Source: Pseudohongiella spirulinae (lineage in GTDB: Bacteria > Pseudomonadota > Gammaproteobacteria > Pseudomonadales > Pseudohongiellaceae). Taken from it: a stretch of 64,000 bases of DNA. Position 1 is the first letter of the stretch, and every line of letters begins with the position of its first letter. Made by a program: the position numbers and the translations under genes. Below, piece by piece: positions 37,666-46,109 of this stretch. The DNA is taken from assembly GCF_001444425.1 (NCBI RefSeq), contig NZ_CP013189.1, forward strand, positions 1,612,001 to 1,676,000, in the 5' to 3' direction. Under the pieces are notes generated by a model. That model saw nothing but the letters and a program-made list of their open reading frames with translations. It was not told the origin of the DNA and searched no databases.

Positions 37666-38537
37666 TGAGCATTCTTATCAATAAAGATACAAAAGTGATT
37701 TGCCAGGGTTTTACCGGCTCGCAAGGCACATTTCACTCAGAACAGGCGATCGCATACGGCACTAAAATGGTTGGCGGTGTGACACCGGGCAAGGGTGGTT
37801 CAACTCACCTGGGCCTGCCGGTCTTTAATACCGTGGCCGAAGCTGTGGCAGAAACTGGCGCAGAAGCCAGTGTGATCTACGTGCCGGCGCCGTTCTGTAA
37901 GGATTCCATCCTTGAAGCCGCCAACAGCGGCATTAAATTGATTGTCTGTATCACGGAAGGTATCCCTACACTGGATATGCTGGATGCAAAGATTCGTTGT
38001 GACGAACTCGGCGTACGTCTGATCGGACCCAACTGTCCAGGTGTCATCACACCCGGTGAGTGCAAAATCGGCATCATGCCGGGACATATTCACAAGCCAG
38101 GCAAGGTCGGTATCGTTTCTCGCTCAGGCACCCTGACCTATGAAGCGGTCAAACAGACTACAGACTATGGCTTTGGCCAGTCTTCCTGCGTCGGTATTGG
38201 TGGCGACCCGATTCCGGGCTCCAATTTTATCGACATTCTGGAAATGTTCGAGAAAGACCCGGCAACCGAAGCTATTGTCATGATCGGTGAGATCGGGGGC
38301 AGTGCCGAGGAAGAGGCAGCGGCCTATATTAAAGCCAATGTCACAAAACCCGTTGTATCATACATTGCTGGCGTAACTGCGCCTCCCGGCAAGCGCATGG
38401 GGCATGCCGGCGCAATTATCTCCGGCGGCAAAGGCACAGCGGATGAAAAGTTCGCGGCCCTGCAGGATGCCGGCGTTAAAACCGTTCGCAGCCTGGCTGA
38501 TATCGGCCAGGCGCTGAAAGAAGTCACTGGCTGGTAA
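37665..38537 (+). CDS. sucD: Succinyl-CoA synthetase alpha subunit
   Basis: A 290-aa CoA-binding subunit with the phosphorylated His247 ([14 protein letters not shown]. coli His246). N-terminal Rossmann region [16 protein letters not shown] and [21 protein letters not shown] (quoted in part: IGPNCPGVI) are visible. With SucC it makes ATP or GTP from succinyl-CoA. It is the last gene of the 11-kb TCA operon. Confidence 0.97.
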   Translation: MSILINKDTKVICQGFTGSQGTFHSEQAIAYGTKMVGGVTPGKGGSTHLGLPVFNTVAEAVAETGAEASVIYVPAPFCKDSILEAANSGIKLIVCITEGIPTLDMLDAKIRCDELGVRLIGPNCPGVITPGECKIGIMPGHIHKPGKVGIVSRSGTLTYEAVKQTTDYGFGQSSCVGIGGDPIPGSNFIDILEMFEKDPATEAIVMIGEIGGSAEEEAAAYIKANVTKPVVSYIAGVTAPPGKRMGHAGAIISGGKGTADEKFAALQDAGVKTVRSLADIGQALKEVTGW

Positions 38538-38909
38538 GTCAGTTCGCCGCACGGTTCATGTGCGCCAACCGCGCGCATGAACCAAGTTGGGTCACAAGCT
38601 CTTCGACGGCAAAAAAATTCTCATTTGAGAGGTTCAAAAATTCAAACGGGTTGTGTTAGTCTTGACGACATAATTCGGCAGGGAGCTCTGAATTTACGGT
38701 AATTTGCAGTATCTGGCTTGACTTTGTTACGACTTTCTACAATTAAACCTCGTTTGAGTAGTATCGTAACCAGCTGGCCTGAAAATTGCCTCTTACTTTC
38801 CGGAGGGATCCGTAAACAGATGTTAGTACTTTACGCTGTAATGCACGATAGATAAGAAGTCACATTCGGTTTCGCGACCGGAGTGTTTAATACAATAACA
38901 GGATGGCAC
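38538..38909. other. Intergenic region between sucD and the TonB2 operon
   Basis: About 370 nt. It holds the imperfect hairpin at 38553-38583, a short palindrome TCTCA-TT-TGAGA near 38622 that could be an operator, and AT-rich sequence. TTGACT near 38718 has only a poorly spaced TACAAT, so I do not assign a promoter. No clear Fur box. No gene seen. Confidence 0.55.
38553..38583 (+). terminator. Hairpin after sucD (possible transcript end)
   Basis: A 13-bp stem with one G-T/C-A type mismatch (GGTTCATGTGCGC / GCGCGCATGAACC) and loop CAACC, 15 nt after the sucD stop. It lacks a T-tract, so it may stabilise the 3' end rather than terminate. Confidence 0.5.
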
Positions 38910-39701
38910 ATGAAAAACCGTCGATTATATTCAAAGGTTCTGTTACCACTGGCATCGCTGCTGGTAATCGGAGCAGCCCAGGCTCAGGACGTTGACACCA
39001 GCGATATTGAGCGGGCTCAGAGTGTTGTAGGTGAAACCAACAGGGAGGCCGCGGAGTCTCAAAACCGCATTAACAGACTCTCCAACTCTTCCAGCTCCCT
39101 GTTCGAAGAATTCAAAGTGGAAAGTGACAACCTGGAAGCTCTGCTGGTTTTGAATGCCAACTGGCGTCGACAGATTGCGATACAGGAACAGGAACTGGAA
39201 ACTATTGCCGAGTCAATCGGCGAAGTTCGAAACGTGACCCAGGAACTGCCATTGCTGATGAATCGTATGATTGCCAGTATTGAGCAGTTTATTGAACTGG
39301 ATTTCCCGTTCCATCTGGACCAGCGCCGTGCCCGCATCCAGTTTGTCCGTGATGCCATAGATAATCCAAACGTTTCTACCGCAGAACGCTTCCGTCAGAT
39401 TCTGGTTCTGTACCAGACTGAAAACAGCTACGGCCGCACCCACGAAACTTATTCCACATCTCTGGAGCTGGATGGCGTTCAGCGCGATGTCGACATGATG
39501 CGCGTTGGTCGTATCTCGCTGACTTTCCAGACCAAGGATCGTTCCATGACTGGAGCCTGGAACCCAGAGACTCGCCAGTGGCAGACACTTGATCCGGCTG
39601 AATACCGCAATGCGGTACGTGACGCGATCAACGTTTCCAGTGGCATGATTGCACCAGAAATTTTTGAACTACCAATTGTTGCGCCGGAGTTAGCACAGTG
39701 A
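38910..39701 (+). CDS. DUF3450 periplasmic coiled-coil protein of a TonB2 operon
   Basis: A 263-aa protein with a signal peptide (residues 1-25, VIGAAQA cleavage). A long Glu/Gln/Asn-rich coiled coil follows (QSVVGETNREAAESQNRINR), then a conserved globular part (LDFPFHLDQRRARIQFVRD; GRISLTFQTKDR). DUF3450 genes regularly sit at the head of TonB2/TtpC operons in marine Gammaproteobacteria. I use ATG 38910, with AGGA six bases ahead. Its stop overlaps the ttpC GTG. Probable periplasmic partner of the energised complex; exact role unknown. Confidence 0.82.
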   Translation: MKNRRLYSKVLLPLASLLVIGAAQAQDVDTSDIERAQSVVGETNREAAESQNRINRLSNSSSSLFEEFKVESDNLEALLVLNANWRRQIAIQEQELETIAESIGEVRNVTQELPLLMNRMIASIEQFIELDFPFHLDQRRARIQFVRDAIDNPNVSTAERFRQILVLYQTENSYGRTHETYSTSLELDGVQRDVDMMRVGRISLTFQTKDRSMTGAWNPETRQWQTLDPAEYRNAVRDAINVSSGMIAPEIFELPIVAPELAQ

Positions 39702-41098
39702 AAAAGAACATAATTAAATTAGCAGGTATTTCTCTGACGGGCGTTTTTCTTGCCGTATCAACTCAGGCCTTTGCACAACAGCCCGCCGCCAACCTTTCTG
39801 AACTGCTTCGCAATGTTGAAGAAAATCGCGTTGTTGAATCACAGGAAGCCCGTGAGCGTGAGCAGCGCTTCCAGCAGCAGGTCAACCAGCAGGAGCAGAT
39901 CCTGGAGGAAACCCGTACCCGTATTTCTGAAGAAGAAGCAGAGAATACGCGTCTGGAAGGCGTGTTTGACGAAAACCGTCAGCGTCTGGCTGATGCGCGC
40001 GCCCAACTGCGTGAAGTACGCGCCAACCTGAACGAGCTTCTGGGTACCATTCAGGGTGTTGCCGGCGACTTCCGCAGTATCTTTGACAACTCGCTGGTAA
40101 GCGCTCAGTATCCAGGTCGTAATGAGTTCCTGGATTCATTCATTGAGCGTGTTGCTTCTGATACAGAACAGGTTCGTGTTGATGAAATCGAGCGTTTCTG
40201 GTTCTACATGCAACAGGAACTGGTAGAGTCCGGCCGGGTTGTCCAGTATGACGACATCGTGGGCCTGCCTTCAGGCGAACAGGAAAACCGTACAATTACC
40301 CGTATCGGTACATTCAACTCTATCGCTGACGGCGACTACCTGTCCTATAACGGCGCAGTGGGCCACCTGCAGGTGCTGCCACGACAGCCGGGTGCCGATG
40401 TTGTTGGACGAGCCCAGGCGCTCGAAAGCGCTCAGAGCGGCATCTATAAAGTAGGTATCGACCCGACAGGTGCACAGGGCGGCAGCCTGATGGCCAACCT
40501 GATCAACTTCCCGACTCCAGCTGAGCAGGTCCGTCAGAACTCTGGCGTGATCGGTTTTACGATTATTGGTGTGGGTGTGATTGCGGTTCTGGTCGCTCTG
40601 ATCCGTTCCTTTATGCTGACCCTGGTTGCAGCTAAAGTGAACTCTCAGGTCAAGTCGGACAAAGCGAACAAGAACAACCCGCTGGGTCGCGTTCTGTTGG
40701 TTGCCGAGTCTAACCCGAATGTTGACACTGAAACTCTGGAACTGAAACTGGGTGAAGCAATCCTGCAGGAAACTCCGGCGCTGGAGCGCTTCCTGACCTT
40801 TATCAAGATCATTTCTGCGATTGCTCCGCTGATGGGTCTGTTGGGTACGGTAACCGGTATGATTCAGGTGTTCCAGCAGATCACTGTTTACGGTGCGGGT
40901 GACCCGACCATCATGGCGGGCGGTATCTCCATGGCCTTGATGACAACAGTACTGGGTATTACTGTGGCTATCCCGACTATTCTGATGCACACCTGGGTTA
41001 AGAGCAAAAGTGACCGTATCATCCACATTCTGGAAGAGCAGGCCACTGGTATCATTGCCCGTAAAGCTGAAGCTTCTATCAACAAAGCTCAGGGTTAA
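39698..41098 (+). CDS. TtpC-like MotA/TolQ/ExbB-domain protein
   Basis: A 466-aa protein: signal-type N-terminus (GVFLAVSTQAFA), a periplasmic Gln/Glu-rich coiled coil (about 28-115), a conserved periplasmic domain, and then the MotA/TolQ/ExbB membrane domain. Its helices lie near 280-305 (VIGFTIIGVGVIAVLVALI), 364-390 (APLMGLLGTVTGMIQVF) and 405-430 (MALMTTVLGITVAIPTIL). This architecture matches TtpC of the Vibrio TonB2 system, which is needed there for TonB2-dependent iron-siderophore uptake. Starts with GTG 39698 overlapping the upstream stop, GGAG eight bases ahead. Confidence 0.88.
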   Translation: MKKNIIKLAGISLTGVFLAVSTQAFAQQPAANLSELLRNVEENRVVESQEAREREQRFQQQVNQQEQILEETRTRISEEEAENTRLEGVFDENRQRLADARAQLREVRANLNELLGTIQGVAGDFRSIFDNSLVSAQYPGRNEFLDSFIERVASDTEQVRVDEIERFWFYMQQELVESGRVVQYDDIVGLPSGEQENRTITRIGTFNSIADGDYLSYNGAVGHLQVLPRQPGADVVGRAQALESAQSGIYKVGIDPTGAQGGSLMANLINFPTPAEQVRQNSGVIGFTIIGVGVIAVLVALIRSFMLTLVAAKVNSQVKSDKANKNNPLGRVLLVAESNPNVDTETLELKLGEAILQETPALERFLTFIKIISAIAPLMGLLGTVTGMIQVFQQITVYGAGDPTIMAGGISMALMTTVLGITVAIPTILMHTWVKSKSDRIIHILEEQATGIIARKAEASINKAQG

Positions 41099-41107
41099 GG
41101 GGGCATC

Positions 41108-41629
41108 ATGTATTTCGCGCTGCTCGATCTTTCTGACGCGATTACAGATTTCATGAACAGGGGTGGGCCGGTACTTTGGGTCATCGGTATGCTCCTGTTG
41201 GTGAAGTGGTCGCTGATATTCGAGCGGGTCTGGTATCTGCACTCCACCCACGCCAAGAAGGTCAAACAGACTCTCGCGGTGTGGGCGGGTCGCAGCGACA
41301 CCCGTTCCTGGCGCGCTCAGCAGATTCGCAACATGATGGTCTCTGAGATATCGCTGGATCTTAAATCAACGATGCCAATCATTGAAACGCTGGTGGTGGT
41401 CTGTCCACTACTGGGTCTGATGGGTACCGTAACAGGCATGATTGAAGTGTTCTATGTCATGGCCCTTACCGGCGGCGGTGACGCCAAGTCAATGGCGGGT
41501 GGTGTCTCCAAGGCAACTATCCCGACGATGGCCGGCATGGTGGGTGCGCTGTCAGGCATTTTTGCCAGTAACTGGCTGAAATCCCGCATCGACCGTGACC
41601 TGGAACTTCTTGAAGATCACATGGCCTAA
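41108..41629 (+). CDS. exbB: ExbB-like proton-channel protein (TonB2 system)
   Basis: A 173-aa member of the MotA/TolQ/ExbB family with three helices: VLWVIGMLLLVKWSLIF, LVVVCPLLGLMGTVTGMIEVF and SKATIPTMAGMVGALSGIFAS. It lacks a periplasmic extension, unlike TtpC before it. With ExbD it forms the proton channel that drives TonB. It is the second ExbB-domain protein in this operon, as in Vibrio TonB2 clusters. Confidence 0.92.
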   Translation: MYFALLDLSDAITDFMNRGGPVLWVIGMLLLVKWSLIFERVWYLHSTHAKKVKQTLAVWAGRSDTRSWRAQQIRNMMVSEISLDLKSTMPIIETLVVVCPLLGLMGTVTGMIEVFYVMALTGGGDAKSMAGGVSKATIPTMAGMVGALSGIFASNWLKSRIDRDLELLEDHMA

Positions 41630-41659
41630 ATCATTTAGAGATACTGAAAAGGCATAATA

Positions 41660-42070
41660 ATGAAAACAGGTTTGATGAAGAAACGCGGTGATGATGAAAA
41701 CACCGGGGAGATTGACCTGACCCCGATGCTTGATGTCGTCTTCATCCTGCTCATCTTCTTCATTGTCACCTCGGTATTTATTACCGAGGCGGGCATTGAA
41801 GTGATGAAACCGGAAGCATCAACGGCCGAACCTCGCTCCAAGGATCTGATCCTGATTGCAGTCAGCAATGACGGTCAAATCTGGATCGATGGCGAGCAAA
41901 TCGACTCTCGGTTTATCCGGTCCCGTTTTGAGCGACGACTGGCTGAAACTCCGAATGCCTCTGTCGTCATACAGGGCGACCGGTCAGCTCAGAACGAGCA
42001 CGTCATGTCCATATTGCGGGCGGCCCGTGATGCGCAAATTGCATCCGTGTCCATTTCAACGGAGAACTAA
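41660..42070 (+). CDS. exbD: ExbD-like biopolymer transport protein (TonB2 system)
   Basis: A 136-aa protein with one helix (about 23-44). The functional Asp25 in LTPMLDVVFILLIFFIV is at the position of the proton-carrying Asp25 of E. coli ExbD. The periplasmic domain ends with VMSILRAARDAQIASVSIST. Works with ExbB. Confidence 0.93.
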   Translation: MKTGLMKKRGDDENTGEIDLTPMLDVVFILLIFFIVTSVFITEAGIEVMKPEASTAEPRSKDLILIAVSNDGQIWIDGEQIDSRFIRSRFERRLAETPNASVVIQGDRSAQNEHVMSILRAARDAQIASVSISTEN

Positions 42071-42073
42071 ACG

Positions 42074-42682
42074 ATGATTGCAATTCGATGGTTAATTTCT
42101 CTGGGTCTGGCGGGTTTGGTGACACTGGGTCTGTTTTATTTCATGCAGGCGCTGATTGCGACGGGTGGTGATCTGGAGCAGAACACCAATGTGGTTCGTA
42201 TCGTCGATGCAACGATGCCAGAAATTGTGATGGAAGTGATACGTGAGGTGGAACGCCCCGAACCTATCGAGGAGTTGAATGAACCACCGCCCACACCACC
42301 CGATCGCAATATCGATATGGATGGCGGTGCTGATCTGAATATCGCACGCGAAAACGTCGACCTCGACATCGGGCTGGATATTGGCGCAGCAGGCCTCAGC
42401 GCTACTGACGGTGAAATGTTGCCGCTGGTTAACATACAGCCTCAGTACCCGACCCGTGCTGCGCAACGTGGTATCGAAGGTTGGTGTCAGGTGGCATTTA
42501 CCGTAACTGAGACTGGCGGTGTGCGGGACGTGCGTGTTGTTGATGCTGAGCCTCGCGGCATGTTCGACTCCGCTTCCATCCGTGCAGCAGAACGATTCCG
42601 TTTTCAGCCACGTGTGGTTAATGGACAGCCGGTTGAAGTACCCAATGTTCAATACGTATTCCGCTTTGAACTGGAGGAGTAA
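42074..42682 (+). CDS. tonB: TonB-family energy transducer (TonB2 type)
   Basis: A 202-aa protein. The N-terminal helix (residues 5-28) has no His, whereas E. coli TonB has a functional His20 in its helix. A short Pro/Glu linker (EPIEELNEPPPTPPD) follows, much shorter than in TonB1. The C-terminal domain begins at PQYPTRAAQRGIEGWCQV and ends with the conserved FRFQPRVVNGQPVEVPN. The short spacer and operon position mark it as TonB2-type. No TonB-dependent receptor gene is in the window. Confidence 0.92.
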   Translation: MIAIRWLISLGLAGLVTLGLFYFMQALIATGGDLEQNTNVVRIVDATMPEIVMEVIREVERPEPIEELNEPPPTPPDRNIDMDGGADLNIARENVDLDIGLDIGAAGLSATDGEMLPLVNIQPQYPTRAAQRGIEGWCQVAFTVTETGGVRDVRVVDAEPRGMFDSASIRAAERFRFQPRVVNGQPVEVPNVQYVFRFELEE

Positions 42683-42685
42683 GAG

Positions 42686-44041
42686 ATGAGTGCACCAAAA
42701 ACAATTCTCCGCTCCGTATTGATGGCCGCCATGGTTATCAGTGCATCCACAGCAGGGCAGATGATGTTCTCCGCTCCAGCCTATGCGCAGGAAGAGGATG
42801 ACGGCCCGCGTCAGCCGCCACCCACTCGTCGCTCTGACACACTCAGTGACCGGGTATACCGGGTGATCGCCGAAGTTCAGGAGCTGATGAACCCGACTGA
42901 GGAAGGGGTGGAGCCTGATCTGGAAGCAGCCAAGGAAGAGTTGGATGAGCTGAACGAACGCTATGACTCGCTGAATGATTTTGAAAAAGCGACCATGCTG
43001 AACTTCTATACCAACTACTATCTTGGTGTGGATGACATCACAAATGCACTGCGTATATTCGAGCAGATCCTGACTATTGAAGGTCTGCGTCCGGAACAGC
43101 GTCTGCGCTCTTTGCAATCACTGGGACAGCTTTATGCCAGTGAAGAGCGTTTTGAAGATGCCATTCGCACACTGGAAGAGTGGCGCTCTTTGTCAGAAAC
43201 CGAGAATGCAACTGTATTCAACGTTCTGGCCCTGTCGCACTACAACCTGCAGAACTATGAAGCCGCAATCACCAATTTGCTGGCTTACATGGACATGCTG
43301 CGAGCTGAAGGCCGTGAGATCGCACGTAATATCTACAGCCTGCTGAACGTCATGTACATTGAGCGTGAAGATTACGCCAATGCGCTTGAGGTGACCAAAA
43401 CAATGGTAGGCCTGTTTGACGAAGGCAGTGACTGGCGAAACCTGGCTGCCATTTATGGATTCCTGGATGATGATGCCAAACGGATCCAAACCATGGAGCT
43501 GGCTTATGTGAAGGGTTATCTGCAAAGCGAAGGTGAATTCATGAACCTGGCTCAGTCTCTTGCAGGGCTCGATGCGCCTATGCGCGGTATCGAGATTCTG
43601 GAAGACGGCATGGACCAGGGCATCGTTGAAGTAACTGGCGACAACCTGCGCAGGCTGACTCAGATGTACATTGTGGCATCGGAGTTCGCTGCGGCTGTTG
43701 AGCCTGCCGAGCGTCTGGTTGAGATCGTAGACGATGCTGAAGCATGGGACTATCTTGGCTACATTCACCTGATGAATCGTGATTATGAAGGTGCTGTTAC
43801 CGCAATGCAGACAGCACTCAATAAAGGCGGGCTGGAGAATGCTGGTGAAGTTCAGCTGTCACTGGCCCGTGCGCTGGTAGAACTGGATCGCTTTGATGAA
43901 GCCTTAACAGCGGCCCAGCGCGCACGAGACCTTGGCACCAACAATGCTGGTCAATTCGTAAGCTTTGTGGAGTCCTCAAAGGCTCGTCATGAAGCTCTGC
44001 AACAGCGTAAGCAGGAAGCGATAGAATACTACCGCTCTTGA
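42686..44041 (+). CDS. TPR protein of the TonB2 operon
   Basis: A 451-aa secreted protein with a signal peptide ending in SAPAYA (about residue 34). TPR-like helical repeats then fill residues about 75-440, for example RFEDAIRTLEEWRSL, NYEAAITNLLAYMDM, DYEGAVTAMQTALNK and RFDEALTAAQRARDL. A TPR gene is a regular last member of these operons. It may bind the periplasmic part of the complex. Its last codons overlap the htpG heat-shock promoter. Confidence 0.85.
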   Translation: MSAPKTILRSVLMAAMVISASTAGQMMFSAPAYAQEEDDGPRQPPPTRRSDTLSDRVYRVIAEVQELMNPTEEGVEPDLEAAKEELDELNERYDSLNDFEKATMLNFYTNYYLGVDDITNALRIFEQILTIEGLRPEQRLRSLQSLGQLYASEERFEDAIRTLEEWRSLSETENATVFNVLALSHYNLQNYEAAITNLLAYMDMLRAEGREIARNIYSLLNVMYIEREDYANALEVTKTMVGLFDEGSDWRNLAAIYGFLDDDAKRIQTMELAYVKGYLQSEGEFMNLAQSLAGLDAPMRGIEILEDGMDQGIVEVTGDNLRRLTQMYIVASEFAAAVEPAERLVEIVDDAEAWDYLGYIHLMNRDYEGAVTAMQTALNKGGLENAGEVQLSLARALVELDRFDEALTAAQRARDLGTNNAGQFVSFVESSKARHEALQQRKQEAIEYYRS

Positions 44042-44062
44042 AATAAGCTTAACAGCCCCCAT
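44037..44062 (+). promoter_or_regulatory. Sigma-32 type promoter of htpG
   Basis: CTTGAA (44037-44042), 14 nt, then CCCCAT (44057-44062). This is very close to the sigma-32 consensus, with the same spacing as E. coli dnaK P1. The predicted start is near 44069. The -35 overlaps the TPR gene stop codon and the start falls on the 5' arm of the terminator. Confidence 0.7.
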
Positions 44063-44102
44063 AAAAAACCCCGGGTTACGATAAAGTAGCCCGGGGTTTT
44101 TT
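44063..44102 (+). terminator. Rho-independent terminator of the TonB2 operon
   Basis: AAAAAACCCCGGG...CCCGGGGTTTTTT with an 11-bp inner GC-rich stem (one G-U pair) and a short loop. Symmetric A and T tracts allow action in both directions. It also forms the 5' end of the predicted heat-shock htpG transcript. Confidence 0.92.
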
Positions 44103-44139
44103 ATGCCTTAAGCATTCAGACAAGTTCAGGGGTAGTTGC

Positions 44140-46038
44140 ATGACAACGCAGACAAACAAGGAAACACGAGGGTTTGAGACTGAGGCCAAGCAGCTTCTGC
44201 AGCTGATGATTCATTCGCTGTACAGCAACAAGGAAGTGTTCTTGCGGGAACTGATATCCAACGCATCAGATGCTGCAGACAAGCTTCGGTTTCAGGCGCT
44301 GTCCAAGCCGGATATTTACGAAAATGACACGGAACTCAAGGTCATTATTGACTTCGATAAGGACGCCGGTACGCTCTCAATTACAGATAACGGCATCGGC
44401 ATGGATCGTGACGATGTCATCAGCAATCTCGGTACTATCGCACGTTCTGGCACTGCCCAGTTTTTGCAGTCACTCAGTGGTGATCAGAAAAAAGATTCCC
44501 AGTTAATCGGTCAGTTCGGTGTGGGATTTTACTCGGCGTTTATTGTGGCGTCAGAAGTCGAAGTGATCACCCGCAAGGCCGGCACACCCGCCAGTGATGC
44601 TGTGCGCTGGGTATCTGCAGGCGAGGCTGATTATAGTATTGAAAACGCCGAGAGGGCATCACGCGGCACAACCGTGATATTGAAGTTACGGGATGATGCC
44701 AAAGAATTTGCTGATCCTTTCCGCCTGCGTCAGATCGTAAAAAAATATGCTGACCATATTTCGATCCCGGTACTGCTGCCAAAACAGGCAACAGATGAAA
44801 AACAAGATGCAGAAACAGAGTACGAAGCGGTTAATGACGCCAAAGCTTTGTGGACGCGCCCGCGTACTGACGTCAGTGAAGAAGAGTACACCGAGTTCTA
44901 CAAACATATTTCTCACGACTTCGAAAGTCCTCTGACCTGGAGCCACAACAAAGTGGAAGGCAAGCTGGAATACACCAGCCTTCTGTATTTGCCGGCCAGA
45001 GCGCCGTTTGATCTGTGGAATCGTGACGGGGTTAGAGGCCTGAAGCTGTATGTGCAGCGTGTCTTTATCATGGATCAGGCGGAGCAGTTTCTGCCCTTGT
45101 ACCTGAGATTTATTAAAGGGGTTGTCGATTCTAACGATATTTCCCTCAACGTATCGCGGGAGATTTTGCAAAAAGATCCGGCAGTGGACTCTATGCGCAG
45201 CGCCTTGACCAAGCGCGCTCTGGATATGCTGGCTAAATTGAAGAAAGATGACAGCGAAAAATACGCCGCGTTCTGGAAGGAGTTTGGACAGGTTCTTAAA
45301 GAAGGACCAGGAGAAGATTTCGGCAACCGCGAAAGCATCGCCAAACTGCTGATGTTTGCAAGTACGCATGAAGGCTCCAAAGGTCAGGATCAGGGTCTGG
45401 AAGACTATGTGGCTCGAATGAAACCAGAGCAGGACAAAATCTATTACTTGATCGCAGACTCTGAAAAAGCGGCACGCAGTAGCCCGCATCTGGAGATATT
45501 TCGCAAAAAGGGTATTGAGGTGCTGTTGCTGTCAGATCGTATAGACGAATGGCTGATGAGCCATTTGCACGAGTTTGATGGCAAGTCTCTGCAGGATATT
45601 ACCCGGGGCGATCTGGATCTGGGCAAACTGGATAACGAAGAAGAGAAAAAAGCGCAGGAAAAGCAGGAGGAAACCCTGAAACCCCTGCTTGAGCGGGTAA
45701 AAACTGCGCTGGATGATCGCATCAAAGAAGTCAGGGTTAGTCATCGCCTGACCGATTCTCCCGCCTGTCTGGCACTGGCAGAAGACGACATGGGTGCTCA
45801 GATGCGCAAGATAATGCAGGCTTCGGGTCAGGCAGTGCCTGAGAGTAAGCCAATATTCGAGCTGAATCCGGATCACCCGCTGATTGCCAAACTGGATGCA
45901 GAGCAGGACGAGGAGCGTTTCGGTGACCTGATTTCCCTGTTGTTTGATCAGGCATCACTGGCCGATGGCAACGAGCTGGAAGACCCTGCGCGTTTCAGTC
46001 GTCAGCTAAATAAACTCCTCCTTGAGCTGTGTGACTGA
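44140..46038 (+). CDS. htpG: Molecular chaperone HtpG (Hsp90)
   Basis: A 632-aa bacterial Hsp90. The N-terminal GHKL ATPase has [24 protein letters not shown] and [11 protein letters not shown]. The middle domain has the catalytic-loop region ([13 protein letters not shown]) and the C-terminal dimerisation domain is complete. The ribosome site is AGGGG seven bases before the ATG. Only 37 nt separate it from the terminator of the operon before it. A sigma-32 type promoter lies on the far side of that hairpin. Confidence 0.97.
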   Translation: MTTQTNKETRGFETEAKQLLQLMIHSLYSNKEVFLRELISNASDAADKLRFQALSKPDIYENDTELKVIIDFDKDAGTLSITDNGIGMDRDDVISNLGTIARSGTAQFLQSLSGDQKKDSQLIGQFGVGFYSAFIVASEVEVITRKAGTPASDAVRWVSAGEADYSIENAERASRGTTVILKLRDDAKEFADPFRLRQIVKKYADHISIPVLLPKQATDEKQDAETEYEAVNDAKALWTRPRTDVSEEEYTEFYKHISHDFESPLTWSHNKVEGKLEYTSLLYLPARAPFDLWNRDGVRGLKLYVQRVFIMDQAEQFLPLYLRFIKGVVDSNDISLNVSREILQKDPAVDSMRSALTKRALDMLAKLKKDDSEKYAAFWKEFGQVLKEGPGEDFGNRESIAKLLMFASTHEGSKGQDQGLEDYVARMKPEQDKIYYLIADSEKAARSSPHLEIFRKKGIEVLLLSDRIDEWLMSHLHEFDGKSLQDITRGDLDLGKLDNEEEKKAQEKQEETLKPLLERVKTALDDRIKEVRVSHRLTDSPACLALAEDDMGAQMRKIMQASGQAVPESKPIFELNPDHPLIAKLDAEQDEERFGDLISLLFDQASLADGNELEDPARFSRQLNKLLLELCD

Positions 46039-46049
46039 TAAGTTACTGA

Positions 46050-46086
46050 CCAGGATGAGTCGCTTTAGATTGCCGGCTCATCCTGG
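46050..46086. terminator. Hairpin between convergent htpG and argS
   Basis: A perfect 10-bp stem CCAGGATGAG/CTCATCCTGG around a 17-nt loop. Without a T-tract on either side; likely a shared 3'-end structure. Confidence 0.5.
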
Positions 46087-46109
46087 CACCTGACTGAATT
46101 CGATATTTG

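Noticed and set aside
38640-38760. Promoter or Fur box before the TonB2 operon
   Set aside because: TTGACT and TACAAT are too close (14 nt) and no 19-bp Fur-type palindrome is visible; regulation left open.
40271-41251. 326-aa open frame on the minus strand across ttpC and exbB
   Set aside because: Runs across two well-supported genes; low-complexity His/Gln/Arg content; no family likeness.
42092-43117. 341-aa open frame on the minus strand over tonB and the TPR gene
   Set aside because: Antisense shadow of two supported genes with no motif.
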